From assembly GCA_038030265.1 (NCBI GenBank), contig CM075941.1, positions 9,796,001 through 9,860,000 on the forward strand: 64,000 nt of DNA. Direction: 5' to 3'. A program made the translations under genes and the position numbers. Numbering within the stretch: position 1 is the first letter of the stretch; every line of letters starts with the position of its first letter. The DNA comes from Corythucha ciliata. Lineage: Eukaryota > Arthropoda > Insecta > Hemiptera > Tingidae. The notes beneath the pieces were generated by a model. The model worked only from the letters and a program-made list of their open reading frames with translations, had not been told where the DNA came from and did not search any database. This document shows, one piece after another, positions 51,850 to 63,303 of the stretch.

Positions 51850-54800
51850 TTGAGAAGCCTTATGATGATTTGTGCCGTTGGATGCAACCGTTCCACAATG
51901 AAAAAAGTGTCCTCTTTTAGGAGTTGTCGTCAAAATTACCATAATAACAGCAGGAAGGAGAGGTATTTCAGTTTTACTAAAAAAAAAAAAGAAGAGTCTC
52001 TGCCAAAAAATAATGAATGAATTAGACTACCTATATCCACTATACGTATACTCAAAAGCGATACTTTTTAGAAGGCAATTAGGCATCAGCTAAAGCTGTA
52101 CGCCGAGTCACTTGTTTTTGAGTCCATACTAGACCCCATCTCAGATCTCCACTGGTGTTTCTACAGTAGGTAATTTATTTTTCCTCATTTTTCTCCTGGA
52201 GAGTTATGTCTCCCCTTTTGGTTGCACACGGCAAGTTCTAAATGAAATTCAATTCTATAGAACTTTATTTTGATGGAATTAAGATCAGAGACGATGGCCA
52301 CAAAATTTTGCCATAAAATGTGTTGCAAAAAAGTTTGTTTTCGAAAATCACTTGTTCCGAGTTTTATATCTTACTAGCGGTTACAGACGGTAAAAACCCG
52401 TAGGAATAAAATATGTATGAAATTGTGTGAGCTATAATTTTGTATACGCATACATGTTGTAAAAAACCAACCACTTGCGAGATAAAATCCTAAAACCAAA
52501 ATAAGAGGCCTTTGCCCCTTCCTCTCCACCCCTTGCGCCATCACTAGGGCCAAGTACTTTTGATATGTCATACCTCTAGGCACTCCAAACAATGTACCTC
52601 AGTTAGTTTTTATATGTTTTGACTTTCCGTCTAGACCCCCATTTTTGGCATTCGTTGACTAGACTGTTAGGGGATAATATAAAACAAATTACTTAGGTTA
52701 ATTACGAGCTCCCCTAGAAATACTAACATACGCCACCTACATCAAAGATGCAAACTGGAATTCATCAAGCATTACATCGTTCAGTTAAGCTCAATAGCTT
52801 TCAAATGATTTATAAATAGTCCAAACCCAGTCATCAAACATATCGCTAGTACTAATACTCATACGAGACGGGGAAAACGCAGTATGCTTCGACATCACAT
52901 TGCTTTATAAACTTTGTACTTAAATTTAATTTAATCTAACAACCTAACCCTTAGACGCTAGGTCATAGTTTTCAACATCAGTGATACGTTATTCGTAGGG
53001 GTTTTTAATGTTTACTTTTTTCCTGCAACAAGGCTCCACACTAATAAAAATTGTTGAACTAGCATTAGCAACATTGGATTATATAGCCGTTTGGCTATGA
53101 AGATCCACTAAATAGCACTGTACATATCTTGTATATACATATTTAAAGAATAAACAATGTCTTCTACTACTATAAAATACGGATCCAATGGGAAAGGGAA
53201 TCTGCGCAAAATGTTTAGGCAGACACCGTCAAGACCGTGTCACAGCAAGGTCATGTGATACCTTCATTCTTTTGCCCTGTACTTCAACGTCCATCATTTA
53301 TCATTCAAAAAAAAAGAATGCTTCTATAGACGGCTATTAGTATTCGTGTGTGTGAGGGGGGGGGGGGGTTAGACACAAGAGAAAAGAAGAAGAAAAAGGC
53401 ATGGTGTCTAGTGGGGAACGGTGTGGGAATGTGTTCATTATTGTGGACGTCTAAACTTACCCTACCTGGGGCAAGCTCTCCAAATCTTTTTAAACCGAGA
53501 AGATGTTTTTAACAATGCTTTGGAGGGATTATATACTCAAAAGGAGATCTCTTCCCAGTAATTTTATTTACTGCCTCGTCCCATCCCTTCCTTTTAACTT
53601 AAAGACTCTCAGGCGCCTTGGGTTTTTGGAGCTTGTTTACTTTCATTTCCCCCTTCCGATTTTCCACCCCTTCGACCAACAGTTTTCCTTTTTTCAAAAG
53701 AAAAGATAGGTCATCACTCTTTCCAGGGTTTTCCGCCCACAGCGTGTTCACCCTCGGAAGAAGCAAAATTTAATCCAAGAACCTTTTCCCCCTTCCTTTT
53801 CCACTATTCGGAGCTTGGTCAGAGAGGTTGGAGCTTGCCAACTCCTTATCGATATTAACATCCACTTTCAGGTCAAAGGGGGTGAAAATAGAAGAGGACT
53901 TTGAGGCCTTGTTTTGTCCGGGTTGTTTAATCTGCAGACCCTTGATCCTGTATTACCCCGTTTTCCACTTCGGGAAATTACAAAAGGCATAGTAGGAAAT
54001 GAAATATAGTTTGTATTTTTTCAGTTTTTAAGGTCACTGCCACAGTACTACAGGTCACAAACGTGAGGTGGCTACTTTTTTTTATAATAAACAACAAAGC
54101 ACACACAATGCTTTTAGTGGTTTCAATCTGAAAGGAGGTGTTGCTTGACAGTGAACAGAATAGTGCGGAGGGTGATAATGTGCGTTTTTAAAAAGAACAA
54201 AAAAACAAAAGAATCCATCAGAACTTTCCCCCTCTCCACTGTAAATAAAACCTGTGAAAAACATGGCTTCTGAAATGGAACCGGTTCTGATTGGCGACCT
54301 CGAGTGCATGGCTGCTGCTGCCTCTCTACTTTTCTTTTTTTTTTCCTGTCTTCGTTACCTACTCCTACGTTATGAATGCTTTTTGTGGAACAGGGAGGAG
54401 GGTATTTTGCGGTATGAGTGCCTGAGCTGTTTGTAAACTCATGGTTTTGGTGGGGTGGTTCAAGGGAAAGGGCTCAAGGTGTGTGTCGGAATGGGGAGGG
54501 TGGTGTTTCTTGCTCCCTGACTGCTATGTGTGATTAAACCCTCACTTCCCCTTCATCATTGGTTTTTTTTTTTGCTCCTTCTCACCATCCACCTATATGG
54601 TTTTAAAACGCAAAACCTCTAGTTTTGGACCTTTTCATTCCTTCCTTCCCTTCCCACATATCCTTTGTCCCGTTTAGGTTACGCTACACCAGCTCGTTAA
54701 GAGAAAAATCTGAACTTGAATAATACTTCATTGCGCATACCTGAGAGAAGTAAATTATGTAAATTGAGAAATGGCATAATTCCAATCAAACGTATTTCAC

Positions 54801-55690
54801 TTTCAATTATTCTAGATTTCTCGTGGTTAAAATTAGTTCAGTCAGAGTCAATCTAAGCTTTGGAGCGGAAATAAATATGGGATATTGTTTTTTGCGGGAA
54901 TGTGAAGGAGGGGGTCCCCTGATCAATGTCTAATAAAGTCCTGAGCTGTGAAACCCCTCTCCCGATGAAGGGCGAGTGTTCAAAGCCACCTTTTCGGGAT
55001 TTTTCACCTGTAACTCAATACCGGTGCGTCTTAGACGAATCTTTTCGAGTACAGAATGGAAGCCTTTTAAATTCTCTATAACTTTTACTCTATACATTTT
55101 TTAAAATTGTCTCGCAGTTTTCGAGATAATACGCATCTGAAAAGTGACCTTGCACCATGGTTGGGAAACAGTCTCCCACCGAGAAAATGTGAGTGGAAGA
55201 GACCACTCACCCTCACCCCCCTGCACCAGATGACGTGCTGAACTCGATATTCTGCCACTATGTACGGGGGCGAGTGCGAATCAAAATGTGGTTGCAGAAA
55301 GGCTATACAACAACTCCCAGGGGGACTGCACCGTTACAGAGGCGTAGCAATCACCCCTCACAGCACTCGGTGGCGCTGAGATCAGGGTATCTTTCCCCGT
55401 CTTCCTATTTATTTAACTGATATAACTATAAGAACAATCGTTCGTAAGTAAAAAAAGAAAAATCAACTCAGTGCTCAGTTAAATATTGAGGGTACGGTGT
55501 AGTGCTGCTATTCTCTCAGTCTTCTGAAGTCAGACTAGTACAAAAAAATCAATAAAAATGAATGTTTCAGCTCAAAAAATAATTTAATTACCTAAAGTTA
55601 ATTTTAACATTCAGCTAACTAATAACAAGTTGTGTTGTGTCGAAATCGTCTTCTTATTCAGTCCTAAGCTTGAACTGATTGTGAGATGAA
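51850..55690. other. No gene recognised; low-copy sequence
   Basis: Only short frames without motifs are present. Contains repeat R30 copy 2 (52375-52690, minus) and a 12-G run near 53347. Pyrimidine-rich and T-rich stretches (for example 53560-53700, 54320-54345) produce spurious hydrophobic frames. It is the longest stretch without a recognised element and the best candidate for host intergenic or intronic DNA. Confidence 0.45.
52375..52690 (-). repeat. Dispersed repeat family R30, copy 2
   Basis: Reverse complement matches 30735-31030. In this copy the frame 52374-52592 (minus) is open: MFGVPRGMTYQKYLALVMAQ, then GVERKGQR and a hydrophobic stretch, MRIQNYSSHN. The other copies have stops at the same frame positions. 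No known family is recognised. Confidence 0.5.
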
Positions 55691-55699
55691 GGGGCGCCA

Positions 55700-56648
55700 A
55701 AGGCTAGTTTTGCGGGGGGGGGGGCGTTTTATGTATGGAGTAACAGTTGAAGAGAATTTAGTGAGCTTCCATTCTCCACTTTACTTAGTACACTGGAAGA
55801 TGTACAACGTGTTGATTTCTTTGATGGTTCTGTTTGATGATCTCTTTGAAGGTTTTTCTGCACGAGTCCCCGTTTTTCAGATCAAGCAAAGCTCTAATTG
55901 CTCGTTTCTGGAGCTTAAATGTTTTTTTTGGCGCTCGGAGCATTACCCCAGGAATTCAATCGATAAGAGTGAACCGAATGGAATAAGACAAAGTGCACCA
56001 TTCGTCAAAAGACACGACTGCCAGTAAACCCCCCCCCCCTTGTGAGACTTTTCTCAAGGTCACTGACATATACGACGCAAAAGTCATCCCATAGTCGAGG
56101 GTGATCCCTAAGAATTTTACATTCATGGAACTGAGGACCGGAAAATGACGCAGCGTAAAGACAACCTCGACAGTTTTTTCCTCATTGAGTTTGAAACCGT
56201 TTCTCCGTTTGGCCGACAAGACATCCGATGCGGTAATAAATGACTAAGCGACACTAAGATCCTTATGATTATTAACAATCGACGTGTCGTCCGCGTACAA
56301 TAGAAGATCGCAGCAGTTTATGGCCATACTCAAGTCATTAATGAGAATTAGGAACAGAGTGGGTCCAAGGATAGAACCTTGAGGAACTCCAAGTTCCTCT
56401 GACAGCGGAGCCGACTTTTTTCCTTCGTGGAAGACAAACTGCTTCCAATTTTCGAGGTAGGACCGTAGGAGGTTCAGCGCGGGGCCACACACTCCCATCT
56501 TTTTTTAGTTTAATCACGATTAACTGATGATTAGCCGAGTCGAAGGCTTTATATAGGTCCAAAAACGTTCCTACAGAACTTCTCCTTTCCTCGAATGACT
56601 TTAATGATCCTCGAAACTAGAAATAGCACCACACGTCGATTCACCCCT
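55700..56648 (-). pseudogene. LINE-M reverse transcriptase, 3' half (CR1-like)
   Basis: Minus strand, from 56600 down: DLYKAFDSANHQLIVIKLKK (motif A), a frameshift, MGVCGPALNLLRSYLENWKQ, ELGVPQGSILGPTLFLILIN (motif B), LLLYADDTSIVNN (YADD intact), KRRNGFKLNEEKTVEVVF and VKFLGITLDYGMTFASYM. After a frame change near 56040, APSAKKTFKLQKRAIRALLD and KTFKEII follow; these form the C-terminal region with the RAIR.L.... motif seen in CR1/L2-group LINEs. Upstream RT motifs lie beyond the hAT insertion at 58261-58460. Confidence 0.85.
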
Positions 56649-56829
56649 CTGATATCCTGGGGTAGGCAGAGTAGGCGACCGCCTAGGGGCCCCGACCCAT
56701 GGGGCGGCCCCCGGCTTGGAATAAAAATAATTACGAAATAATCGTTTAGGAGTTACAGTCGGCTTAATTTTTACAATTTTGAGGCACATCTGTTGAAACG
56801 ATTAAAAATCGCGTTCTAAAATGCCCAAG

Positions 56830-57160
56830 CCCAGAAAATAATTATTTTTAATGGAGAGAAAATCCGGGAAATTTGGGTTTTACAGAGCTAAAAATCCGAA
56901 TAACTTGGTTTTTGAAGAATTCAGCCCCACGAAATTTGATTTTTCAACCATTAAAATCCGCAAAATTGGCTTTGAAGACGCCTTATTCACAAAAAGGGGT
57001 CTTGAAAGATCCAAACAAGTGAAAGTGAAATTGGCGTATTTGAGCCAAACGCCCGAAATGTCTATTTTAAATAGCCAAATCCAAGAAATTTGGTTGCTAA
57101 AGTGGACCAAACCGTGGGTTTTAAAAGAAGAGAAATCTGCCCAATTGACGCTTTAAAGGG
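56830..57160. repeat. Degenerate tandem repeat inside the hAT-type element, array 1
   Basis: Units of about 37-39 bp with the core AAATCCGnGAAATTTGG/TTTT recur about eight times with strong divergence. Both strands look open because stops are rare in the unit. Confidence 0.55.
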
Positions 57161-57639
57161 GGAAATCCTGGAAATTTGATTGATCGTGTCCCGGCTAAGT
57201 TTGTGAACTTTCCCCGTCCAAGTCCTTCGTTTCAGCCGCTTATTTTTGGGGCACTTTTGACGGCTACAGAGCCGAACGGGCAGGTAATTTCATTGGCCGG
57301 ACCAGCAAAATATCCTTTCAATAAAAGTGCAAAATAAGTACTGTTCGGTTTAATCTGATATTAATAAAGAAAAAATCCAGCAGTTTCATGGCAGAATCGC
57401 CATTTTTGAACATCATTAATTTTATTGAAAAATAGTCTGTTTTGGGGGGCTTTTTGGATCTTTTTGTACGTTGTAACAGTCTTGGGGTTGTAGAATTTTC
57501 ATAATGAAGGCAAAGAAATAAAAAATCATCTCCCACTTGTTTTATTTGAACTATCGTGACCATGGTTTCGGCAACGCCATTATTTTCAAAAGAGTCAACA
57601 AATAAAACACTACCGGTGTTGATACTTTTAGGACACGAA

Positions 57640-58130
57640 TCCATTTTTAGGGCGCATAGAGTCAATTTTTGCAATTTTTCGGGGGCGAAGTAAAGGCGAG
57701 AAGTGCTCAGTTTTCGCCATTTTTGGCGCGCTTTTGCCCTTTTCATGGCGGGAGTCATCTGATCTGTACAGGCATTTTTAGGGTGCGAATCGTCAGTTTT
57801 AAGCCATTTTTAGAGTGCGTGGAGCCAATTTAGCTGTTTTTCGGACGCCAAGTATCCAGAAAGCCAAGGCCACTTTTCGTGCGCTAATAGTCGATTTAGC
57901 CATTTTAGGGCGCGAATCGTGTCAGGTATTTTCATGGCTCCCTAATCGTACGTCTAGCAATTTGTAAGACACGAGAAGTCAGTTTGGCTACTATTAGGCG
58001 ACAATCGCCAGTTTTGCTATTTTTAGGTCGTAAATAGTGAGTTTAGTCATTTTTAAGGCACGAAAATCTTCATTTTTTGGTGCGATCGTAGTCAGCTTTT
58101 CCTTCTTTTTGTGAAAATACCTAGTTTAGC
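57640..58130. repeat. Degenerate tandem repeat inside the hAT-type element, array 2
   Basis: Units of about 34-36 bp with core GCGAATCGTCAGTTTAGCCA followed by TTTTTAGGG recur about a dozen times. Its reverse complement resembles the array at 410-1090 in wording. Confidence 0.6.
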
Positions 58131-58260
58131 TATTTGAAGGATGCGAGTGGCTATCAAGCCAGCATTTTGTAGAGCAAAGCATGCAATTTCTGAAACCTCT
58201 GTCTTTTAAGTGAAACCTGAATCTTGCCTAGTGGCCCCGCTAGGGCTAGAAACGGCCCTG

Positions 58261-58460
58261 CTGATATCCGTACTGAGCGGGAGAGACAAGACCGCGTCGT
58301 ACGAGGTGGTTCCCAAGCTGCTCATTGATGACGCTTTAGAAACGGTGGGATGAATGGAGATCGGACGGTAGTTTGATATTTCCTGACGACTGCCCTTTTG
58401 TGTGCACTGGCACCACCTTGGCAACCTTGAGGGCATCCGGGAAGTGGCCACATACAGTTG
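58261..58460 (-). pseudogene. LINE-M reverse transcriptase, 5' part
   Basis: Minus strand: PDALKVAKVVPVHK and RQEISNYRPISIHPTVSKA (first RT motifs) read with a frameshift, then about 40 poorly readable residues up to the hAT-type insertion. ORF1 lies directly upstream, so the endonuclease domain is missing from this copy. Confidence 0.75.
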
Positions 58461-58682
58461 TTAACTAAGATCTTGAGCACACCGGTACAGGCTGGAAACA
58501 CTTCCTCGCAGAGAGACGTTATTTTCCTGTTCCAAATCCTCGAGTTTCGTCAATAATTGAATATTTATCTCACCCAGAGACTTTAATTGAGTCGCAACAA
58601 CGTCGTAGATAGCTGTGAAACTCATGGCGGCCTCTTCCCCACTGCGACAAGCAGATACTTTCTTGGAACATTTTTCACAAAA
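58461..58682 (-). pseudogene. LINE-M ORF1, part after the SINE insertion
   Basis: Continues from the block at 58925: MKWFCEKCSKKVSACRSGEE and then a coiled-coil-like LKSLGEINIQLLTKLEDLEQ. CEKC is the last Cys pair of a PHD-type zinc finger. The frame ends in the region joined to the RT. Confidence 0.7.
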
Positions 58683-58694
58683 CCATTTCATTTT

Positions 58695-58912
58695 GATAGA
58701 TGAAAAAAGATGTTGTCGCCGGTATTTAATTAAATAAATTAAATGAAATTGATATCTTCCGGAGGACGATGGAAGGGCATAGCCCAACACGATTCGAGTT
58801 TCGAGAAAAAATGGGCTCCCCCCGCGGGATTTGAACCCGCAACCTTTGGGTTACTAGTCCAGCACGCTACCAATTGCGCCACAGTGACGCCTTTGGAAGT
58901 CGTACTGCGAGG
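58695..58912 (-). mobile_element. tRNA-derived SINE with 12-bp target duplication
   Basis: CCATTTCATTTT occurs at 58683-58694 and 58913-58924 and interrupts a zinc-finger coding frame of LINE-M, so the 218-bp SINE is exactly bounded. In minus orientation it has a 24-bp head and a tRNA part (58814-58888) with A-box GTGGCGCAATTGG and B-box GGTTCAAATCC. The body is shared with 34512-34691 and 51316-51493, and the 3' tail is AT-rich (TTAATTAAATA). The anticodon loop CTAGTAA indicates a tRNA-Thr(AGT) origin. The open frame TVAQLVACWTSNPKVAGSNP is the well-known false translation of a tRNA sequence. Confidence 0.85.
58814..58888 (-). ncRNA. tRNA-Thr-like head of the SINE
   Basis: The T-arm pairs (GCGGG/CCCGC with loop TTCAAAT), but the anticodon stem is broken (CTGGA against CCCAA) and the acceptor stem is weak. 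It serves as a pol III promoter in the SINE and is not a tRNA gene. Confidence 0.65.
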
Positions 58913-58924
58913 CCATTTCATTTT

Positions 58925-59113
58925 ACCGGATAACCGTCCACCGCGGTGAATATCGTCTTCGGACAACCCAACGCAGCCAGGATGGTAGTAATTAGTGCGT
59001 ATACGGACACGCGCAACTATCTGGGTGCGCTTATTTATAGTCGTGACACACAGAGCACACCGTGAAACTTGAATGAATATAGCACCAATGGAAAATATGA
59101 GCGCCTGAGCCAT
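58925..59113 (-). pseudogene. LINE-M ORF1, start and zinc finger
   Basis: Minus frame from Met 59113: MAQALIFSIGAIFIQVSRCA, CALC, IVARVRIRTNYYHPGCVGLS, RGGRLSGKMKW. C-x2-C, H-x2-C and, past the SINE, W-x-C-x2-C form a PHD-type finger of the kind found in ORF1 of several CR1/L2-like LINEs. The start is uncertain; the first 18 residues may be outside the true ORF. Confidence 0.65.
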
Positions 59114-61357
59114 TTATTCAGCAGTAAGGCCGACAGGAGATTTCGAAATGGTGTTTCAAGAATTATGGGACAAAATTGAAAAGATTTTCGAGTTTTCCAG
59201 GACAACACCCGAAACATTTGAATACAATCTTAAGCGCATAGAAGAAAGGATCGAAAGTTCTCCAATTTTCGCGACTTTATATCAACAAAACGCCATCCGT
59301 TCTTTACATGACATTGTTTCTATGAATGGAATTAGCACCAAAATAATGTTTCAAGTAAACATTGTGGGCTGCTGTATTAGTCCAATTTCAAATTAGTTTA
59401 AAAGCTCAAATCGTTCTGACGACGATTTCTCTTCCATAGTAACCACTTTCATTGAAAAGCATAGGTAATGTTTGTTTAAGCGAATTCGTCAGAACACATT
59501 TTCGTCAGAAATCGCATTCGCATGCATAGTAACCATAGCCTTACCCACTTGAAACATAATATGCAATATGAAGTGAAAAAACAAAACAATTTCGTCCTTT
59601 TATAGGACTTAATTGCTTCGCACGAAAGCCGGTATTGTGCATCCCTTCAACCAAAGCAGCATTAATCACACACTTGGGGTTGCATTTTAACAAATTGAAG
59701 TGGACATTTTTACATTTAAAACTGGACTGGTTGTTTATTCATCATCGTGGTTTATGCTGAAAGATTTTTTTTTTCTAAGTATATATGTATTCCATTCTAT
59801 GGAAGAGAATTACTCTTTCTTTCCCTAAGAGTACTAGGACAGGGGAAAACCCCGACGGGCGCTGGGTTTCAATTACGTTAATGAGGGCTTTCTATGCGAT
59901 CAGAAACTCCGAGTGGCCGAAAAGGAGGAGAGTTATATCTCTACTCAATATCGCCGTCGATAAGGGAGCTCAATGCCGGCAAAAACCCCGTCCCCTTCTT
60001 TTTCATCTCATTAAAAGGAGAGGAAGTGAAAAGTTGCCAGGGAAGATGAGTGCCTTCTGAGAAGAGTCTTCTCTTTTCATTCCCCCTATTTGAGCTTTTG
60101 ATTTCAATCCACGAGAGTGGAGCACATTACTTCCAACCCTCCCAACAACATACTGGCACCAAGACGCACGTGGACGGAGTGCTCATTAACTAGGAGGTCG
60201 TCGAGTTAACAGAGCTGCTATCTCGCCAAGTGCACGCGAACTGTCATTTTAGCGAATAAGCAGAAAACTACCTTAACACGATCTCGTATGTTAAAGGAAA
60301 GTTGTTCTCGTTCTTTATTATAAATCGGCAACTTTCAGAGTTTATTGAATTTGTGGAAGGGGTAAATCATCCTCCAAAAAACTGCAAAACAAGTGAACTT
60401 TATATCGCAAGACTTTTCCAAAGTTGTCTCTCTTTATTCATATTACAATACATTAAATCTTTAAATGAACTACATAATTGCATTTTAACATAATCGGCTG
60501 GTTTACCGTTGGTGGCTGGTTGCTTTTACCGTTAATTGTCCCAACTGGGGCAAAAAGTTACAAGAAACTACTTGCATTACGCCAAACTGGTGACTGGAAG
60601 AGGTGGCGTATAAGTTTCATGACATTAAGAAAACTATTTTACCGTCCTAGAACGTTAAAACCAAATGTTATAACCGTAACGGATATGGTGAGCCCCTTCA
60701 CAATACTTTTTCCTTATGCAAAACTGGAGGAATGAATACATTGGAGATGTTCCCAACCCCCGCCGGCGAATATGTGAGGGAGTCAAAATTTAAAAATTTA
60801 ACCATAGTACGCGTGGCCAGAAAATAAAAATATCCAAAAAATATTAAATTCAGCACGATTCCCGCTTTAAAAAAATAGAAAAAAAAAAAAATCAGACTTG
60901 AAGCCTTCCGACCAATAGGATTCAAGTGGTGTGTAAATAGGCCCCGCCCACTAGTGGAGATTTTTGCCTCGCCTGGAAGTTCACTTGAGCCTCTCCATAT
61001 GTTTCCTTCCTCCATGTGTAAAATAGACACTCGAAAAAAAACAAAAAAACTAAAGCTGCTATGCGGAAAAGCGCTAATTCACATGGATAGACTTGAAAAA
61101 TGTCGCTAATTCGCGGTTAAAATTCAAAACGTTTTCCATTTGCATAGAATTCTGCTACAGAGCAATTCATTTCCATCCGTCTTCTCGATTAACTTGATTA
61201 TGTTTTAATTCAGAGATGACAAGAGGAAATGAACTGCTCTAAAGCAGAAAATGGAAAACGCTATAAGAAACCCGCTCATTCCCGACTATAAAGCCTAAAA
61301 TAGAATGAAACACTCATTCGCAGCTATGTAAAAATAATTACTGAATCAATGATACAC

Positions 61358-61405
<48 letters not shown>

Positions 61406-61520
61406 TGTTTTGTCGAGAGTTTTTCTTTTGAATAATAAAAGAACGTAATCTAAAATCTGTAATTCAATAGATTATGAGACTTAGGCACTAAAGTCTTAAA
61501 TCACAAGGTTTGTGTGCATT
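59114..61520. other. No gene recognised
   Basis: Frames 59148-59396 (82 codons), 59785-60060 (91), 60302-60493 and 60478-60735 show no known motif. Around 61020-61130 a few units of the GCTAATTCGCGGTTAAAATT repeat recur. GGGCAAAAAGTTAC-type unique sequence dominates. I cannot support a host exon. Confidence 0.4.
61363..61401. repeat. Poly(A) tract, 39 bases
   Basis: An uninterrupted run of A, the longest homopolymer of the window. It could be the tail of a LINE or SINE on the left, but no element body with a clear 3' end adjoins it. Confidence 0.8.
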
Positions 61521-61524
61521 AAAC

Positions 61525-62089
61525 ATGGCAAACGAGTATCGGACGGGCGCCGACCGAGAGCGAATCGTGCTTCAAGGATGAGAAAATTATGAAGTATGGA
61601 CTTTTCAACACGAGATTTACAGCAACGGTCTGAAAGAATGCGAAAAAAAAGAAGATGATTGTCACGTCTGTGAGTGAAAATGTTTTAAGAATGTTTATTG
61701 ACTACATGTACTTTCCTGAGGAAATTCACAATATCTCTGCCAAGTTGGAAGCAGTAGATGAAGTATTGTCAGACGAGATGTTGACTGCCAAAGTTCTCAA
61801 TAGCTTACCAAAATCTTACGATTCATTCGTTACAGCCTTTGAATGTACGAATGATACATCCTTCAAAACTTTGAGGTTGAAACTGTCAGCCGAGGTAGAA
61901 AGGAAAATGATGAAAGAAATGGAAACGAAGAAAAGAACAATATTCGCGAAGAAAGAAGACAAAGTGTTTTCAATGGATGTGATCTACCATGAACGAACTT
62001 GCAACTATTGTAAGAAGAACGGTAATTTGATAAAAGATTGTGGGGTACTGAAGAAGAAAAATGAAACCATGAAATGTTTTTTTAGTTGA
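61525..62089 (+). pseudogene. Ty1/Copia Gag fragment, second family
   Basis: ATG at 61526 begins MANEYRTGADRERIVLQG, then a stop (61580), then ENYEVWTFQHEIYSNGLKE, which fits the N-terminal NYxxWxFxMxxxL block of Copia Gag. A further stop and a deletion lead to the frame 61655-62089: ISAKLEAVDEVLSDEMLTAK, VLNSLPKSYDSFVTAFEC and FKTLRLKLSAEVERKM. A knuckle CNYCKKNGNLIKDC has Asn in place of the zinc-binding His. Family: UBN2-type Gag with zinc knuckle. Truncated after the knuckle. Confidence 0.75.
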
Positions 62090-62183
62090 GTTTTGCCCGT
62101 TACATTGGGAGTGTCAATAGCGTCTTAATCTGTTTACGTTTTGTGTCTCCGTGTATAACTTTGAACTTTTACACCTTTTACTA

Positions 62184-62681
62184 TGGAAGGAAATGAAAAC
62201 GACCCGAAAACAAAAAGATTAAAGGTAAATAACGACTCGCCTTTCTTGACCTCAAATAGATTTTCACCACCCCAATAATGAAAAAATATACTCAATGAGT
62301 ACACTGTACTACTGTAAAATTAAGGTTGAGCCACCGAAACCAAGACGCTCTGTGATACAATGCATACGCTGCCAACAGTACGGTCATTCTAAAAATTATT
62401 GTCACAACAGCCCACGATGCGTCAAATGTACTTCTCATCACCTAACGGCCGAATGCGACAAAACCAAGGATTCAGCTCCGCAGTGCGTGAACTGCAAAGG
62501 CAGCCACACTGCCAATTACAAGGGCTGCCCGAAACACAGGGAGTTACAAAGTCACTCAGTCGGCAATAACACTCTTATTCCTGGTCGAGCAACAAACAAG
62601 CCAAATCCGATCAGCCCCACGCGACCTTCGCGAAGCTTACAGTACGAAGCACCCAGTGAGAACTTGACGTCGGGCAATTAA
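62184..62681 (+). pseudogene. Jockey-type LINE ORF1 with three CCHC knuckles
   Basis: An upstream ATG at 62184 gives MEGNENDPKTKRLKVNNDSP and FLTSNRFSP before a stop, the usual N-terminus of Jockey ORF1. A deletion joins this to the frame 62295-62681: KIKVEPPKPRRSVIQ, then CIRCQQYGHSKNYC, CVKCTSHHLTAEC and CVNCKGSHTANYKGC. Unlike LINE-X ORF1, all three knuckles keep every ligand. The PRE_C2HC domain between is missing. The C-terminus ends at an internal stop without an ORF2 downstream. Confidence 0.85.
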
Positions 62682-63303
62682 TTACGCTAGAAATTAATTA
62701 TATAAGTCGCCCCTCCCAGGGAAAAAATTTTTTCACGGCATCCCTACAAAAAAAAAAGGGAGCCCTTCAGGTGGGGGAGAAAGTGGAAAGGGATTCACCC
62801 AACACCCAACGGTCAACCCACTGAGCCACCCGAGCGGGTGGGAGTGGGTGGAATCCACCCACCGACTATATAACCCGAGCGCCGGCACTCCAAAAAACAC
62901 TTCGTGTCGAGAAGTCAAACGGGAAACACCCCAGCAACCTGGACCAGATCTTCAGCCTGCAATTGGACCACTCGACTGGGAAACAGTACGACCCTCCAGC
63001 GGCTTCAACGACTGGGAACTCCAGACTCCAGGCTCCAAGACGATCCGGAAGTACAACAGCGACGACGCCGTCTTCCCGAAGCGAAGGATCGCTCACCAAC
63101 AATCACGCCGTACGGGAAAACGTCCAGCGGTCAATCGAGACGACTCTTGACCGTTCGTGACGTCACACCCTACTAAGGCATCCACGGGCAAAGCCTATTG
63201 GGAACCTTTCCGACCCTTCAGTGATTCGATCCTGACCGGTTGGTATAAGGCTGACCCTGACTGAGGCCTCTTACCCCATTCTGTTTTTTTTTACCAGTGG
63301 GAC
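62682..63303. other. No gene recognised; possible tRNA-like relic
   Basis: The stretch is more GC-rich than its left flank. The minus strand of 62791-62834 has TGGCTCAGTGGG, a fair A-box, and a weak B-box-like GGGTGAATCCC; a run of A at 62749-62758 lies beside it. It may be a decayed tRNA-derived SINE. Overlapping frames at 62848-63176 look open in several phases because stop codons are rare in this composition. Confidence 0.35.

Larger units (their letters stand above)
56657..58260. mobile_element. hAT-type element, 1604 bp, inserted in LINE-M
   Basis: CTGATATC occurs on both sides (56649-56656 and 58261-58268), an 8-bp duplication. LINE-M RT reads on both sides in the same orientation, so the limits are firm. 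Ends are CTGGGGTAGG and (reverse complement) CAGGGCCGTTTC, so terminal repeats are short and eroded. The interior has GCCTAGGGGCCCCG-like GC blocks near both ends, no transposase, and two degenerate tandem repeats (56830-57160 and 57640-58130). The 8-bp duplication suggests hAT; other 8-bp superfamilies are possible. Confidence 0.7.

Noticed and set aside
58739..59113. 124-codon frame containing a TVAQLVA...SNPKVAGSNP peptide
   Set aside because: The peptide is translated tRNA-like SINE sequence; only the part above 58924 belongs to LINE-M ORF1.
62848..63176. Three overlapping plus-strand frames of 65-100 codons
   Set aside because: Several phases are open at once because stop codons are rare in this composition; no motif and no codon signal favours one.
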